A stretch of 64,000 bases of DNA. It comes from Schistocerca nitens. Taxonomy: Eukaryota; Arthropoda; Insecta; Orthoptera; Acrididae. Position 1 is the first letter of the stretch, and each line of letters begins with the position of its first letter. The position numbers and the translations under genes were made by a program. Below are positions 22,118 through 33,063 of the stretch, piece by piece. The stretch covers positions 536,693,383 to 536,757,382 of the forward strand of contig NC_064621.1 in assembly GCF_023898315.1 (NCBI RefSeq). The letters run 5' to 3'. The notes beneath the pieces are model-generated. The model ran no database searches and had not been told where the DNA came from. It was given only the letters and a program-made list of their open reading frames with translations.

Positions 22118-22256
22118 TGGTACCTCTAATTCCCAGTAGCACGTCCTCTTGCATTGATGCTTGCCTATCTTAGTCGATACTATCCACTGGTACCTGTAAT
22201 ACCCAGTAGCAAATCTTCTTGCATTGATGTACGCCTATCTTAGTCGATACTATCCA
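22118..22256. repeat. 69-bp tandem duplication
   Basis: Two units of about 69 bp, each running from ACTGGTACCT to CTTAGTCGATACTATCC, with 6-8 differences between them. The duplication arose within the Tc1-like copy F and is absent from copy E. Confidence 0.85.
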
Positions 22257-22279
22257 CACGTTCATTAAGGCACTGATGG

Positions 22280-23190
22280 TCCAGATTGTCCCACGCTTCG
22301 ACGGCGACTAGGCATAGATCCCTCAGAGTGGTTGGTGGGTCACATCGTCCATACAGCCCTCTTCAGTCTATCCAAGGTATGTTTGATAGGGTTCATGTCT
22401 GGAGAATGTGCTACTCACTCTAGTCGAGCGACGTCATCCTGAAAGAAGTCATTCACAAGATGTGCAGGATGGGGGCGCGAACTGTCGTCCATAAAGACGA
22501 ATGCCTCGACAATACGCTTCTGATACGGTTATACTATCGGATGGAGGATGGTAGACGTATCGTATAGCCATTACAGCGCCTTCCATGACCACCAAGGTGT
22601 ACATCAGCCCCACATAATGCCACCCCAAAACAGCAGGGGACCTACACCTTTCCGCACTCACTGGACAGTGTGTCTAAGGCGTTCAGCCTGACTGGGTTGC
22701 CTCCAAGCACGTCACCAACGATTGTCTGGTTGAAGGTACATGCAGCACTCATCGGTGAAGAGAACGTGATGCCAATCCAGAGTGATCCATTCGGCATGTT
22801 GTTGGGCCCATCTGTACTGCGCTGCATGGTGTCGTGGTGCCAAAGATAGACCTCGCTGTGCATGTTGGGAGTGAAGTTGCGCATCAAGCAGCCTATTGCA
22901 CACAGTTTGAGTCATAACATGATGTCCTGTGGCTGAACGAAAAGTGTTACTGAACGTGGTGGCGTTGTTGTCATGTTTCCTCTAAGCCATAATCTGTAGG
23001 TAGCGGTCTTCAACTGCAGTAGTAGCCCTTGGGAAGCCTGAGTGAGGCATGTCATCGACAGTTCCTGTCTCTCTGTATCTCCTCTATGTCCGAACAACAT
23101 CACTTTGATTCACTCCAAGACGCCTGGACAATCCCTTGGTGAGAGCCCTTCTTGGCATAAAGTAACAATGCCGACGTGGTCGAACCGCGG
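22280..23190 (-). pseudogene. Tc1-like transposase relic
   Basis: Minus-strand pieces parallel the relic at 13822-14800. They include TQTVCNRLLDAQLHSQHAQR from about 22915 down, and DWHHVLFTDECCMYLQPDN around the first catalytic D (about 22790-22730). A decayed final block occurs near 22400-22480. Numerous stops and shifts make it non-functional. Confidence 0.7.
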
Positions 23191-23450
23191 TATTGACCTT
23201 CTAGTCATAGTTGAACCACAGACAACATGAACCGTGTACCTCCCTCCTGGTGTAATGAATGGAACTGACAGGCTGTCAGACCCTCTCCATCTAATAGGCG
23301 CTGCTCATGCATGGTTGTTTACATCTTTTGGTGGGTTTAGTGACATCGCTGAACAGTCAAAGGGACTGTGTCTGTGATACAATATCCACAGTCAACGTCT
23401 ATCTTCAGGAGTTCTGGGAACTGGAGTATTGCAAAACTGTTTTAATGTGT

Positions 23451-24855
23451 GTAATATTACCCATTCTTATCTTCCTCCCACCATCTGTTCCCTTGTAGAT
23501 CGCCAGAAGACCATTCCCTTGCATTGAAATGCATGGCTTTCTGCATGGCTTTCTGTCCTATTATTATCACCCATCCTTCCCATGTAGGGCTATCGGCTAG
23601 ACTCAATGGAGCAACTTCATAGTGCTACCCCATCCTCTCTACATCCAGCAGTTGTTGATGGAACTGAATAGAGCAATTGTCTAGTGCTTAATCAGTGGAA
23701 ATTACCCCCCCCCCCCCCCAACTCCCATGCTACATAGCCAGAGGAAAAAATTTGGATTTGCCTACAAATTTTTGAACTTCCCACCAGTAGAAATAGGGGA
23801 GTTGAACTGTACCATTATTCTGAGTCGGCCATCATGGTTTGTGCTGTCATAAGTAGACTGTGTCAGTAACCTAAATGTGATATGCAAATTGAATTTCTGT
23901 AAATAAAAAATATATTATTATAATGTCTTTTGCAATACAACATAAGTAGTCTTTAAATTTACCACCAACATTAAAATTTACCATGAAATCTTGAATTTCC
24001 CACCATTTTTTAATTTTAAACCATTTTTTCTCTGTGGTGGTGGGGGGGGGGGGGAGGGGCATGGTGTGGGGAGGGGACATGTGCTGGCTAGGGAAACCCA
24101 TAGCATCATCAGGGATTTGGGTAACTAACTGATCAATTAATTAACTTGCATAATGAATTTAACATCGATTTGGTATCAAAAGTGTCCTCATACTGTCATT
24201 ACCCTGTTACTGCCTTCTGTCTTGCCAGACTTTCTGGACTTCATATAATACTGTCAATATGACTTATTTTCTATATTATTTCAGGCCTAAGCTTATTTCG
24301 TACTTTTTTCGTCTTGAAGAGAAAACTTACATTACATTTTATTGCTAATCAGGAGGGAAGGTGGCGTTAAAATCTCCTGGTCTCAGAGGTCTAAACTATC
24401 TTCATAGGAGCGAGGTAAACTTAACAGTACACTTCAGTAACCTGTATCCTTATTTCATGCAGGGAGCAAATTTGTATCGCATGTTACATGGAAATTTGAA
24501 TTATAGTTAAATGCATTTGTCACTTCATTCCTCTCTGTAAAACGGCACTTTAAGAACATACGAACTTTTCTTATATATCAGCATGTAATTAGGATATATC
24601 TTGCAAATGCTCTCTTATGTGATACATCATATAGCTACAGCCTTATACCTAACTAGTTTGGTTTTATGTAATGAACTGAGCTTTATATTTTGCTAGTGTA
24701 GTCTTTTTAAGGAACATAAGATCACAAAAACGCCGTTGAGCGCCCATAAACCACAATATTCTATTGTTGGTACCTGATCAAAGTGTTGAAACCAATAAAT
24801 AAAAAATGGGACATTTACTTGGTATGTAATGTAACTATACTGGCATTTGAAATTT

Positions 24856-24857
<2 letters not shown>
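23451..24857. other. Unassigned sequence with homopolymer runs
   Basis: Contains a C run at about 23705-23719 and a G run at about 24039-24053, with related short phrases (TTCCCACCA) near 23780 and 23998. No mobile-element ends or coding motifs were identified. Confidence 0.4.

Positions 24858-24947
<90 letters not shown>
24858..24947. repeat. (CA)n(TA)n compound microsatellite
   Basis: About 25 CA units (24858-24908) pass directly into about 20 TA units (24908-24947). Confidence 0.95.
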
Positions 24948-24948
<1 letters not shown>

Positions 24949-26549
24949 ACATTAAAACGCCATTAATTAATTTTTTTATTTTTGTATGTTCTTTGTTCAT
25001 GGAGATACATACGGCTTTGTAGCCCATGAATTCATAATACAAGTTCTGTAAACACTTGTTTTCGTTTTACAGGCAGATAAATTTTTCGTGGAAAATGCTC
25101 TATTGTGTCAAGACGTGGTATGTTATGTAAGGGCAGCGATGGCAACACTCCTTCAAGGTCGAATCGCACCCGCGACATCTTTAAAGTTTTCCAGACTTTT
25201 CGACATGTGTTCGCCTGTTTTCTCCAAGTGGAGTGTTTTAGTCCATTTTGAGCTATACCGAGGACAGTATAGCTGTGACAGTATTGTTTTTGTAACTAAA
25301 TCTTTCGTTTAGGTGATAACGCTTTAGAACAGAACGTTTTTGGAAACAAATGAGCTACAGAGTACTTTATGTCGAGTACTGCATTGCCGAGCAAAAATGT
25401 GGGCTCTGATGTACAATTCTTGCCAACAGTAACTACGAACTTAAAATAAACGGAATTCATGACTATTTCAGTAATAGCTAATTCATGCATGAATGCTGGT
25501 TTCTGAAAACCAATGAGTGACTGTGACTTAGTACTGTAAACTACTGATGTACAAATTACCAAAGAAACAAAATTGTGCCTATATACTGTCCTTATTTCAG
25601 AGACCTTTGCTGTGAAAAAGACATTAAGTTTTTATTAGTAGGCGGTCTGGTGTTATCTTAGTCAAGCTAATTAACGGTTAGTAATAACTGAGTAAACACT
25701 GATGATAATATTCGAGATGGTGACAAAGTAGTTAACAGAAATTATACTGCTCCCATTGGTGATGGTTCACTAAAACGAAACCGATGACCGTAGCAGTCTG
25801 GTCCCTTTCATCCCACACTAAAACGAACAAAAACTAACACTGCCATCAGAACGTTCTCGAAGGATTTGTCGCCTTAACGTTATATTACGTACTTCCATAA
25901 CAGCTGTACTATACAAAATGTCGAGTCTTTATCACTAGGAATCTGTTTTACCTGAGGTGTACCGCTACATATACCAATGTTATACCATCAGGACGAAGGT
26001 GCAAATTCCACGATTTAAATGTGATGATGGACAAAGTTGCTACAGTCGGAACAGAGCAAAAACGCAGACGTCTTGACCATTATGCAGCTATGCTTATTAA
26101 CAGAAATTTTGTTGTAGGCTGCCGGTGGTAGCTTCTGCAGTGCGTTATAGATACTTTTAATAGTAATACAGAACATTCAGTCACAATACTCTATTTTTCT
26201 ACTAAATCTAACGCATTTAGAAGCTTCAGCTCCATTTTCAATGTACATATTGACGTTTTGGACGTTACACCTGCTTCAGTTTATCACCTATGTGTAAGCG
26301 AACGACACAGTTGTTAGTTTTACGGAAAAATAGTCTCAGAATAGATTAATGAAGCAACAGAATTAATTAGTGGCCATATAATGTTCCTCCCCTGCATTGG
26401 GGGAAAACTTTCTGATTTACACGTACGGTGAAAGTTATTTAGAATATTTATGACTGCACTACATGAATGTAACGACACAATTTAATGTGTGACTCAAGCA
26501 TGTATAGAAACAGGTAATGTTTTGGTTTGCATAAATACATGAAACAAAA
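24948..26549. other. Unassigned sequence
   Basis: No convincing feature on either strand; short frames only. Confidence 0.4.
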
Positions 26550-26551
26550 TA

Positions 26552-27104
26552 CGAGGGCTATTTAGAAAGTAAGGAACGATCGGTCGCGAAACGGAAACCA
26601 CAGTGAAAATCGAGGTTGTTTTACTTGCAACAGTTAACCACACTTTCCAGCTACTTCTTTACGTAGTCCCAGATCCGACTTAGACATCTGTCGTGGCGTT
26701 CTACCAACTTTCCAATACCCTCGTCATAGAAGGCAATCTCGTGTTCTTTTGGAAATTTTCTACTTTGGATTGTAGTTTGTTGTCTGTGTCTGAGTGTTGT
26801 TTCTATAGCGAGCGGTTCATATGAGCAGAGAGGGCGTCCTCATTGCCCATGCATTGTGTGAGCGAGGACTGTCATGAAAAGGAACTGTATGAGAATTAAT
26901 TTATGTGTGGTTGCATTAAATCAGGGGAAATCTCTGGGCAGACATCAATGCTTGACGGGAAATAATATTGTTTTAGACACCTTAACGAGCTCATTGAGCG
27001 CTCAGAACTGAAAAGAGCGACATGAGACACTTCATAACACATCGTATTTTCACTGTACTTTCTATTTGGCTACAGATCGCTCCTTACTTCTCGAACATCT
27101 CATA
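26552..27104 (-). mobile_element. Mariner-like internal-deletion derivative
   Basis: The left end is CGAGGGCTATTTAGAAAGTA followed by AGGAACGAT. The right end is the imperfect complement ATCGCTCCTTACTTCTCGAA. TA lies at both borders. The element is about 550 bp against roughly 1.3 kb for a full mariner. The minus strand keeps the transposase C-terminus, so most of the coding region was deleted. Confidence 0.7.
26651..26754 (-). pseudogene. Mariner transposase C-terminal fragment
   Basis: The minus strand reads HEIAFYDEGIGKLVERHDRC, then LSRIWDYVKK and a stop at 26651-26653. This is the mariner C-terminal signature (GI-KLVERWDKC...DYVEK). The catalytic core is absent. Confidence 0.75.
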
Positions 27105-28146
27105 TAGTAGAATTTTCCATTTGCGAGCCCATGGTGCCCGTAGTTGCTCCATGGATTATTAAAGTATTTGAACTCCACCCCCCCTATCAATTACTAAAAA
27201 ATCCAAAGCAGAAACAGGACTATAAATGAGTATTTATTTTACAATACTCGTTTCGTTGTATTCACTAAAAACATCGTCACTGTTTGCATAGGTCGTCTGA
27301 TATTTGTTTCCATCCAGATGTGTGTCTGAATCCACGTTTTGCTGGGTACTCCTGCGTTTAGCACTGGTGTTTTTGGCTTATTACGTCTTTGAACTGCAGC
27401 ATTACACATTTCCTGGCAAAAGAAGGCTACAGATTGCACTAATAATGTTTATTTAAGTTAGTCTCTACGAACTCAGTTACGTAGGAGCAAAAACTTCCGT
27501 ACATTCTTCCGCTGACTGCACAAGTTTTCTCATGTTTTCCACATAGTGTAAGACGCAGATTAATCTTTACAGATTTCTAATCTAATCGATAAGTCTGAAA
27601 TTTATAAATCTGAATATGTAATACAACAGTATCATCATATTATTTTAGTTCGTAAAAACAAACTGAAGTGAAGTAGCTCAAAGTGAAGAAGTGACAGCGT
27701 GTCATGACATGGGGCGTAGCGGGGATGCGGTGGGTGCGGAGAGGATGGGGGGTTAAGGATTGGAGTGTGGTAGGAAAGAGAAAGATAGCTCTTGGGATGG
27801 AGAAGAGGGGGTGTAAGTGTGTTTGAGAAAGGGTGAAGTTTTATTATGTTGACTGCTTCTTGTACAGCTGTTGTTCTGAAACCATACAGAGCCGTGTCTT
27901 TGTGTTCCGTACTTGCTCGTTCATTGAGCATTTCAGTGGGCTGGAAAATCTGTTGCTCAGTGAAGAAGAGGAAAGTTATATCGTGAGATGAAACTAATAC
28001 TCATAAAACTCGTTAATTTCGCCTGAAACACTTTTCTCGTAAAAGTGACAACTGTGCCGCAATTTAGGTGGTAAAGTGAAGGCGGCTTGTTACTAACAAT
28101 AATGTTTCTAATTTGGAGCAATGTTTGTCTGAATGGATAAACAGTT
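27105..28146. other. Unassigned sequence
   Basis: A purine-rich patch lies at 27700-27830. No element ends or protein motifs were recognised. Confidence 0.4.
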
Positions 28147-29247
28147 TTGGCTGCAAAACAAGCTTTATTCATTTATATTTTGCCAATAAAGCGTTCGCTT
28201 CGTTTAAGGTATCCCAGACTGGCCTACAAAAAAAAAATTACAAGCTTTTCTTGGAAAATGACATGGCCCTGATTTAATAAAACTTTGGACAACCAAGTAA
28301 AATATTAAAACCAACTTACTGACATAACAGGTGTTAAACACATATTTCGTCGTCCATGCAAATGTTTTATCGGGTGAACACCGTTGTCAATATTTTAAGT
28401 ATATTGCGTGGTGATCCCTGAAATAAAAGTAAGTGGGATATAACAGCCGAAAGTATTCAGAAGCCAGTAACTAATGTTGTCGATCAAACACATGCAACAG
28501 AAAAATTTTGAAGGTAACTTACTGATATACCATAGCGTTGAGTACGCGGGAAATCATCTTTGAAACACATAAAAACCTCTGCGGGTAGTTGCCCTCTTCG
28601 AGTTTTAAGAGACTTTGCGCAGTGGCCTATGAAAATAAAACAACCCGAAAGATAGTCAAAACGGCATTCAAGGCGAGTAATCTGGTTGTGCCTTTAAGTT
28701 ACGTACAGAAGAATAAAGAGACAGTAGATTACCTTGTAGAGTATATGGCGCAGTCCAAAGGTGTTGAGTACTTGGGAATTCACGTTTAAAATACGTAAAA
28801 ATCCTCAGTAGGTAGTTGCCCTGATACCGTTTTTTGTGATCTACCCACTGAGGATTTTTACGTATTTTAAACATGACTTCCCGACTACTCAACACCGCTT
28901 TACATCAGTAAGTTGTTTTAAAAATGTTTTCTGTTGTGTATCTTTGATGGAGGAGATCAGTTACTGTCTTCTCAATATTTTCAGCTATTACATCCCATTT
29001 ATTTTTATTTCTTAGTATATTGACAGGTGTGCTAAGACATTTGCAAGATATGCGTTTAGCAGCTGTTATATAAGTAATTTGGTTTTAATATTTTCCCTGG
29101 TAAACCAAAGTAATACTAAATCTGGTCACGCCATTCTGAAAGAAAAGTTTATATTTTTCTTGGCAGGACAATCTGAAGATACCTTAAACAAGGCGAAACG
29201 CGTTACTGGCAAAATATAAAATAATAAAGCTTTTCTGCAACCAAGAC
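28147..29247. repeat. 1.1-kb foldback with long imperfect arms
   Basis: The left arm, about 28147-28600, pairs with the reverse complement of about 28790-29247. The outer ends match best (GGCTGCAAAACAAGCTTTAT against ATAAAGCTTTTCTGCAACC). Internal blocks such as AAAATATTAAAACCAA recur in the same order on both arms. Inside the right arm is a tight hairpin at 28789-28871 built on CGTAAAAATCCTCAG. A 60-codon frame in the loop (28600-28787) has no recognised domain. No transposase is present. Confidence 0.65.
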
Positions 29248-29333
29248 CGTTTGTCTCTTCAAAACATTTATTACTGGAGAGCGTTCCAGTGTTTGCTTAC
29301 TGATATTCGCACATGTTACAGTAGTTCGAGGAT

Positions 29334-29699
29334 TTGTTGTACACTGGCTGGTTCCTACTTCAATGGACGACTACTGGTAAATGCCCCAGTGGTCTTCTGC
29401 GGCCTTTGGCCCCAGGGCAGTGGTCCGCCGTGGCGAGGCAGCACTCACCCTTCCTCCTCAGCAGCCATGGCGGTCGGTGGACACGGAGCGCAGGCGGTGG
29501 CGACACGGACAGCGACGACGTAAGCGGCAACAGCCCGTCGAGAACTGGAGCCGCGGCGGCGCCGTCCGGAGGGGCTTCTGGCGAGCCGGCCACGTTAATC
29601 GCATTACCGGCAGCGGCGGCAGGAGGTGGCGGGGTCTACGCTGCCACGTCCGGGCCCTACACTTCAGACACCGCCTCAAGTGTCGCAGTCGTACCATAG
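29334..29699 (+). other. GC-rich open segment, possible host-derived exon
   Basis: A CpG/GC-rich island of about 300 bp in AT-rich surroundings. One frame is open to TAG 29697-29699 and reads GGGDTDSDDVSGNSPSRTG, then an Ala/Gly/Ser-rich tract, then TSDTASSVAVVP. This composition resembles a disordered segment of a regulatory protein. A pyrimidine-rich CCTTCCTCCTCAG just before 29461 is acceptor-like. No donor was found, and a SINE-A fragment begins right after the stop. It may be an exon, a processed or captured fragment, or chance; no family is recognised. Confidence 0.3.
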
Positions 29700-29726
29700 C
29701 TCCTACAATTAAGGCCCCCACATTTG

Positions 29727-29766
29727 AATCCTGCCTCGAGCATGGATGTATGTGATGTCCTTAGGT
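29727..29766 (+). repeat. SINE-A fragment
   Basis: Only the B-box-to-body part of SINE-A (TTGAATCCTGCCTCGAGCAT and the following 20 bp). It lies immediately upstream of a full SINE-A. Confidence 0.7.
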
Positions 29767-29960
29767 GCCGGCCGCGGTGGTCTCGCGGTTCTAGGCGCGC
29801 AGTCCGGAACCGTGCGACTGCTACGGTCGCAGGTTCGAATCCTGCCTCGGGCGTGGATGTGTGTGATGTCCATAGGTTAGTTAGGTTTAAGTAGTTCTAA
29901 GTTCTAGGGGACTGATAACCACAGCAGTTGAGTCCCATAGTGCTCAGAGCCATTTGAACC
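29767..29960 (+). mobile_element. SINE-A copy
   Basis: Full-length: GCCGGCCGCGGTGGTCTCG to CAGAGCCATTTGAACC, with the B box GGTTCGAATCC. No clear target duplication was found because it abuts another SINE-A fragment. Confidence 0.88.
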
Positions 29961-30205
29961 GCACATTTCCACTTGATGTTCATTGACTTTGCCTGCGCTT
30001 TTCCTATCGCAAATCACTGAAATGAAGGTAACTTTGCCTCATTGATGTGGTTGTGGGTTCACGTCCCAATTACTCACACAACGACACCAAAAGTACTTCG
30101 AAGTGACATTCATCTTTTGGAAACATAGTTCTAGAGTATTTTTTCTATCGTTTCGGAATGACCGACTTAAGTTCTAAAACTCGTGCACTCGACTTATTCC
30201 CGCTA
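29961..30205. other. Unassigned sequence
   Basis: Nothing recognised. Confidence 0.3.
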
Positions 30206-31592
30206 CACTACTGGCCATTAAAATCGCTACACCAAGAAGATATGCAGATGATAAACGGATATTCATTGGACAAATATATTATACTAGAACTGACATGTGA
30301 TTAAATTTTCACGCAATTTGGGTGCATAGATCCTGAGAAATCAGTACTCAGAACAACTACTTCTGGCCGTCATAATGGCCTTGATATGCGTGGGCATTGA
30401 GTCAAAGAGAGCTCGGATGGCGTGTACAGGTACAGCTGCCCATGCAGCTTCAACACGATACCACAGTTCACAAGAGTAGTGACTGGCGTATTGTGATGAG
30501 CCAGTTGCTCGGTCACCATTGACCAGACGTTTTCAATTGGTGAGAGATCTGGAGAATGTGCTGCCCACGGCAGCAGTCGAACATTTCCTGTGTCCAGAAA
30601 GGCCCGTACAAGACCTGCAATATGCGGTCGTGCATTATCCTGCTGAAATGTAGGGTTTCGTAGTGATCGAATGCAGGGTAGAGCCAACGGTCGTAACACA
30701 TTTGAAATGTAACGTCCACTGTTCAAAGTGTCGTCAATGCGAACAAGAGGTGACCGAGACGCGTAACCAATGGCATCCCATACCATCACGCCGGGTGATA
30801 CGCCAGTATGGCGATGACGAATACACGCTTCCAATGTGCTTTCACTGCGATGTCGCCAAACACGGATGCGATCATCATGACGCTGTAAACAGAACCTGGA
30901 TTCATCCAAAAAGATGAAGATTTGCCATTCGTGCAACCAGGTTCGTCGTTGAGTACACCATCGCAGGCGCTCCTGTCTATGATGCAGCGTCAAGGGTAAC
31001 CTCAGACATGGTCTCCGAGCTGATAATCCATGCTGCTGCAAACGTCGTCGAACTGTTCGTGCAGATGGTTGTTGCCTTGCAAACGTCTCCATCTGTTGAA
31101 TCAGGGATCGAGACGTGGCTGCACGATCCGTTACAGCCATGCGGATAAGATGCCTGTCATCTCGACTGCTAGTGATACGAGGCCGTTGGGATCCAATACG
31201 GCGTTCCGTATTACCCTCCTGAACCCACCGATTCCATATTCTGCTAACAGTCATTGGATCTCGACGAATGTCGCGACACGATAAACCGCAATCGCGATAG
31301 GCTACAATCCGACCTTTATCAAAGTCGGAAACGTGATGGTACGCATTTCTCACACGAGGCATCACAACAACGTTTCACCAGGCAACGCCGGTCAACTGCT
31401 GTTTGTGTATGAGAAACGGTTGGAAACTTTACTCGTGTCAGCACGTTGTAGGTGTCGCCATTGGCGCCAACCTTGTGTGAATGCTCTGAAAAGCTAACCA
31501 TTTGCATACCACAGCATCTTCTTCCTGTCGGTTAAATTTCGCGTCTGTAGCACTTCATCTTCGTGGTGTAGCAATTTTAATGGCCTGTAGTG
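30206..31592 (-). mobile_element. Complete Tc1-like transposon, copy C
   Basis: A 1387-bp element, flanked by TA at 30204-30205 and 31593-31594. The inverted ends, CACTACTGGCCATTAAAAT against CACTACAGGCCATTAAAAT, are about 28 bp long. Same family as the element at 6681-8080. It carries the better-preserved transposase of the two, though still frameshifted near its C-terminus. Confidence 0.9.
30341..31365 (-). pseudogene. Tc1-like DDE transposase, near-intact but frameshifted
   Basis: Starts at 31365 (MMPRVRNAYHHVSDF). The frame is open for about 330 codons through the HTH, the first D region (FIFLDESRF), FQQDNARPHIAG and SPDLSPIENVW. It has the DD34E spacing of 34 residues. Compared with copy B it lacks four or five residues in the HTH region near RDIRRDP. 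About 2 bp are missing after the catalytic E region (VTTL), shifting the last 50 residues out of frame. The conserved frame would end at TGA 30341-30343. The copy is probably inactive, but only just. Confidence 0.85.
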
Positions 31593-31594
31593 TA

Positions 31595-31779
31595 TTTTAT
31601 TCGTTTTATTTCACACATCTATTTCCGTAGGACCAAACTGAGGAGCAGTTTTCCATGGTCAAGGAACGTGTCAGTACATGAAAGTAGCATCAAATACGTT
31701 AATAATAAAAGAAATAAATCGGACACAAATGCTGTGCAGGGGACAAGATATGAGCATAATCAACAATATAACACAGGAA
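31595..31779. other. Unassigned sequence
   Basis: Nothing recognised. Confidence 0.3.
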
Positions 31780-32150
31780 TTTTCTCAAGCAGAATAGAAG
31801 CAGTGAGTTATAAGGAAATTCTTCAGTTTACACCAGAAAGATCGAGGATTGTTTGAATATTTTTTAATTCTTGAGGTAACTTGCTGAAAATGGTTGCAGC
31901 AGTTTACAATACACTCTTTTGCACCAGAGTCGACGTGGTGCAATCCAGTATTAATTGAGTGAAAGCTGCTAATTCTTGTTATCACTCTCATATTGCTAAA
32001 ACACGACAAAAAGTCAGCGAACTTACACATCACTCGAATTGACCGTTTATGAGCAAAAGACACACTTTGAGAACGGGAAAAGTCACCTAACAATGTAATA
32101 TTGTATGTCTTGAACGAATGAAAATAAGCCAAGTAGACTCATTTCCTAAT
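31780..32150 (-). pseudogene. LINE-2 C-terminal fragment
   Basis: The minus-strand frame reads AHKRSIRVMCKFADFLSCF and then NMRVITRISSFHSINTGL. This matches the post-RT 'QKR-IRVM...C...F...LRILTL' region of Jockey/CR1-type LINEs and parallels the better copy at 36195-37672. It is truncated on both sides. Confidence 0.5.
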
Positions 32151-32155
32151 TGGAC

Positions 32156-32350
32156 GCCGGCCGCTGTGGCCGAGAGGTTCTAGGTGCTTCAGTACGGAAC
32201 CCCGCGGCTACTACGGTCTCAGATTCGCATCCTGTGTCGGGAATGTATGAGTGTGATGTCCTTAGGTTAGTTATGTCTAAGTAGTTCTAAGTCTAATGGA
32301 CTGATAACCTCAGATGCTAAGTCCCATAGTGCTTGTAGCCATTTGAGCCA
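32156..32350 (+). mobile_element. SINE-A copy, diverged
   Basis: GCCGGCCGCTGTGGCCGAG to GTAGCCATTTGAGCCA. The B box is degraded (AGATTCGCATCC), which suggests an older copy. Confidence 0.85.
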
Positions 32351-32439
32351 TGTACTTGGACTATCACTTCCAGCAGATACTGTTCTAAAGGTATTAGTTC
32401 AATGACTTTGCTTATGCTGTTTTTTCTCGAAGTTCGAGG

Positions 32440-33050
32440 GTTTATTGTGAACGGCCTACAAAAATTTTACGATTCAAAGTACTGGTCGTCGCTGGCCACT
32501 ACTTTCTCCTATAATTCTGGCCGCATACGAATCCCACGACGGATGAACTGGCTGCCTTTTGAGGAGATCCACGAATCGATCCCGTTTTGCACTTGTACAT
32601 ATGACTGGAGGTGCTGGTCAGCCAGGTAGTGTGACCTTGATCGAAAAAGGTTATAGTCAGGGGGAGCAATATCTGTAGGACACAGCAGGTGATTTTTGCG
32701 ACATGAGATAGAGCACTGTCGTGCTGCAAAATCACATTTTCGTGCCTGTCAGTGTATTGTGGCCGTCTGTATATCAGAGCGCGGCTCAGACGCATCAGCT
32801 GATTTCGAGAACGATCTCCTGTACTGTTTCCGGCGGTGTCAGTAGCTTCGAAAACCTCTCTTCCATTTCTATGCTGGTATTCGAAGTCAAAATCACCGTC
32901 CTTTAATGGCTGAACCCATCCTCTGCGCGTTCTTTCACAAATAGGTGCCCCACCAGGGGTCTTACCCAGCATTTTGTTAGCTCCAGCCGCAAATTTCTTC
33001 ATGTTAAAGCAGAATATTAAAACTTCCCGTAAATGATGGTAACTGCCTCC
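32440..33050 (-). pseudogene. Mariner-like transposase with internal deletion
   Basis: The minus strand reads REVLIFCFNMKKFAAGAN (N-terminal region), then RRGWVQPLKDGDFDFE (the W.QRFK.GDFD motif). RHENVILQHDSALSHVAK, around the second D, follows directly. In another frame it ends with SWISSKGSQFIRRGIR and EKVVASDDQYFES. The part between the linker and the second D, including the first catalytic D, is missing. It is inactive. The Tc1-like copy D begins 14 bp beyond its upstream side. Confidence 0.75.
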
Positions 33051-33063
33051 GCAAGTTGACATA

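Larger units (their letters stand above)
21933..23450 (-). mobile_element. Decayed Tc1-like transposon, copy F
   Basis: Inverted copy of the family at 13318-14962. The minus strand runs from AAAACAGTTTTGCAATACTCC near 23440 to AGTTTTTGTGATGCG near 21935; the ends are imperfect inverted repeats. It contains a local tandem duplication at 22118-22256. Boundaries are approximate. Confidence 0.75.
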
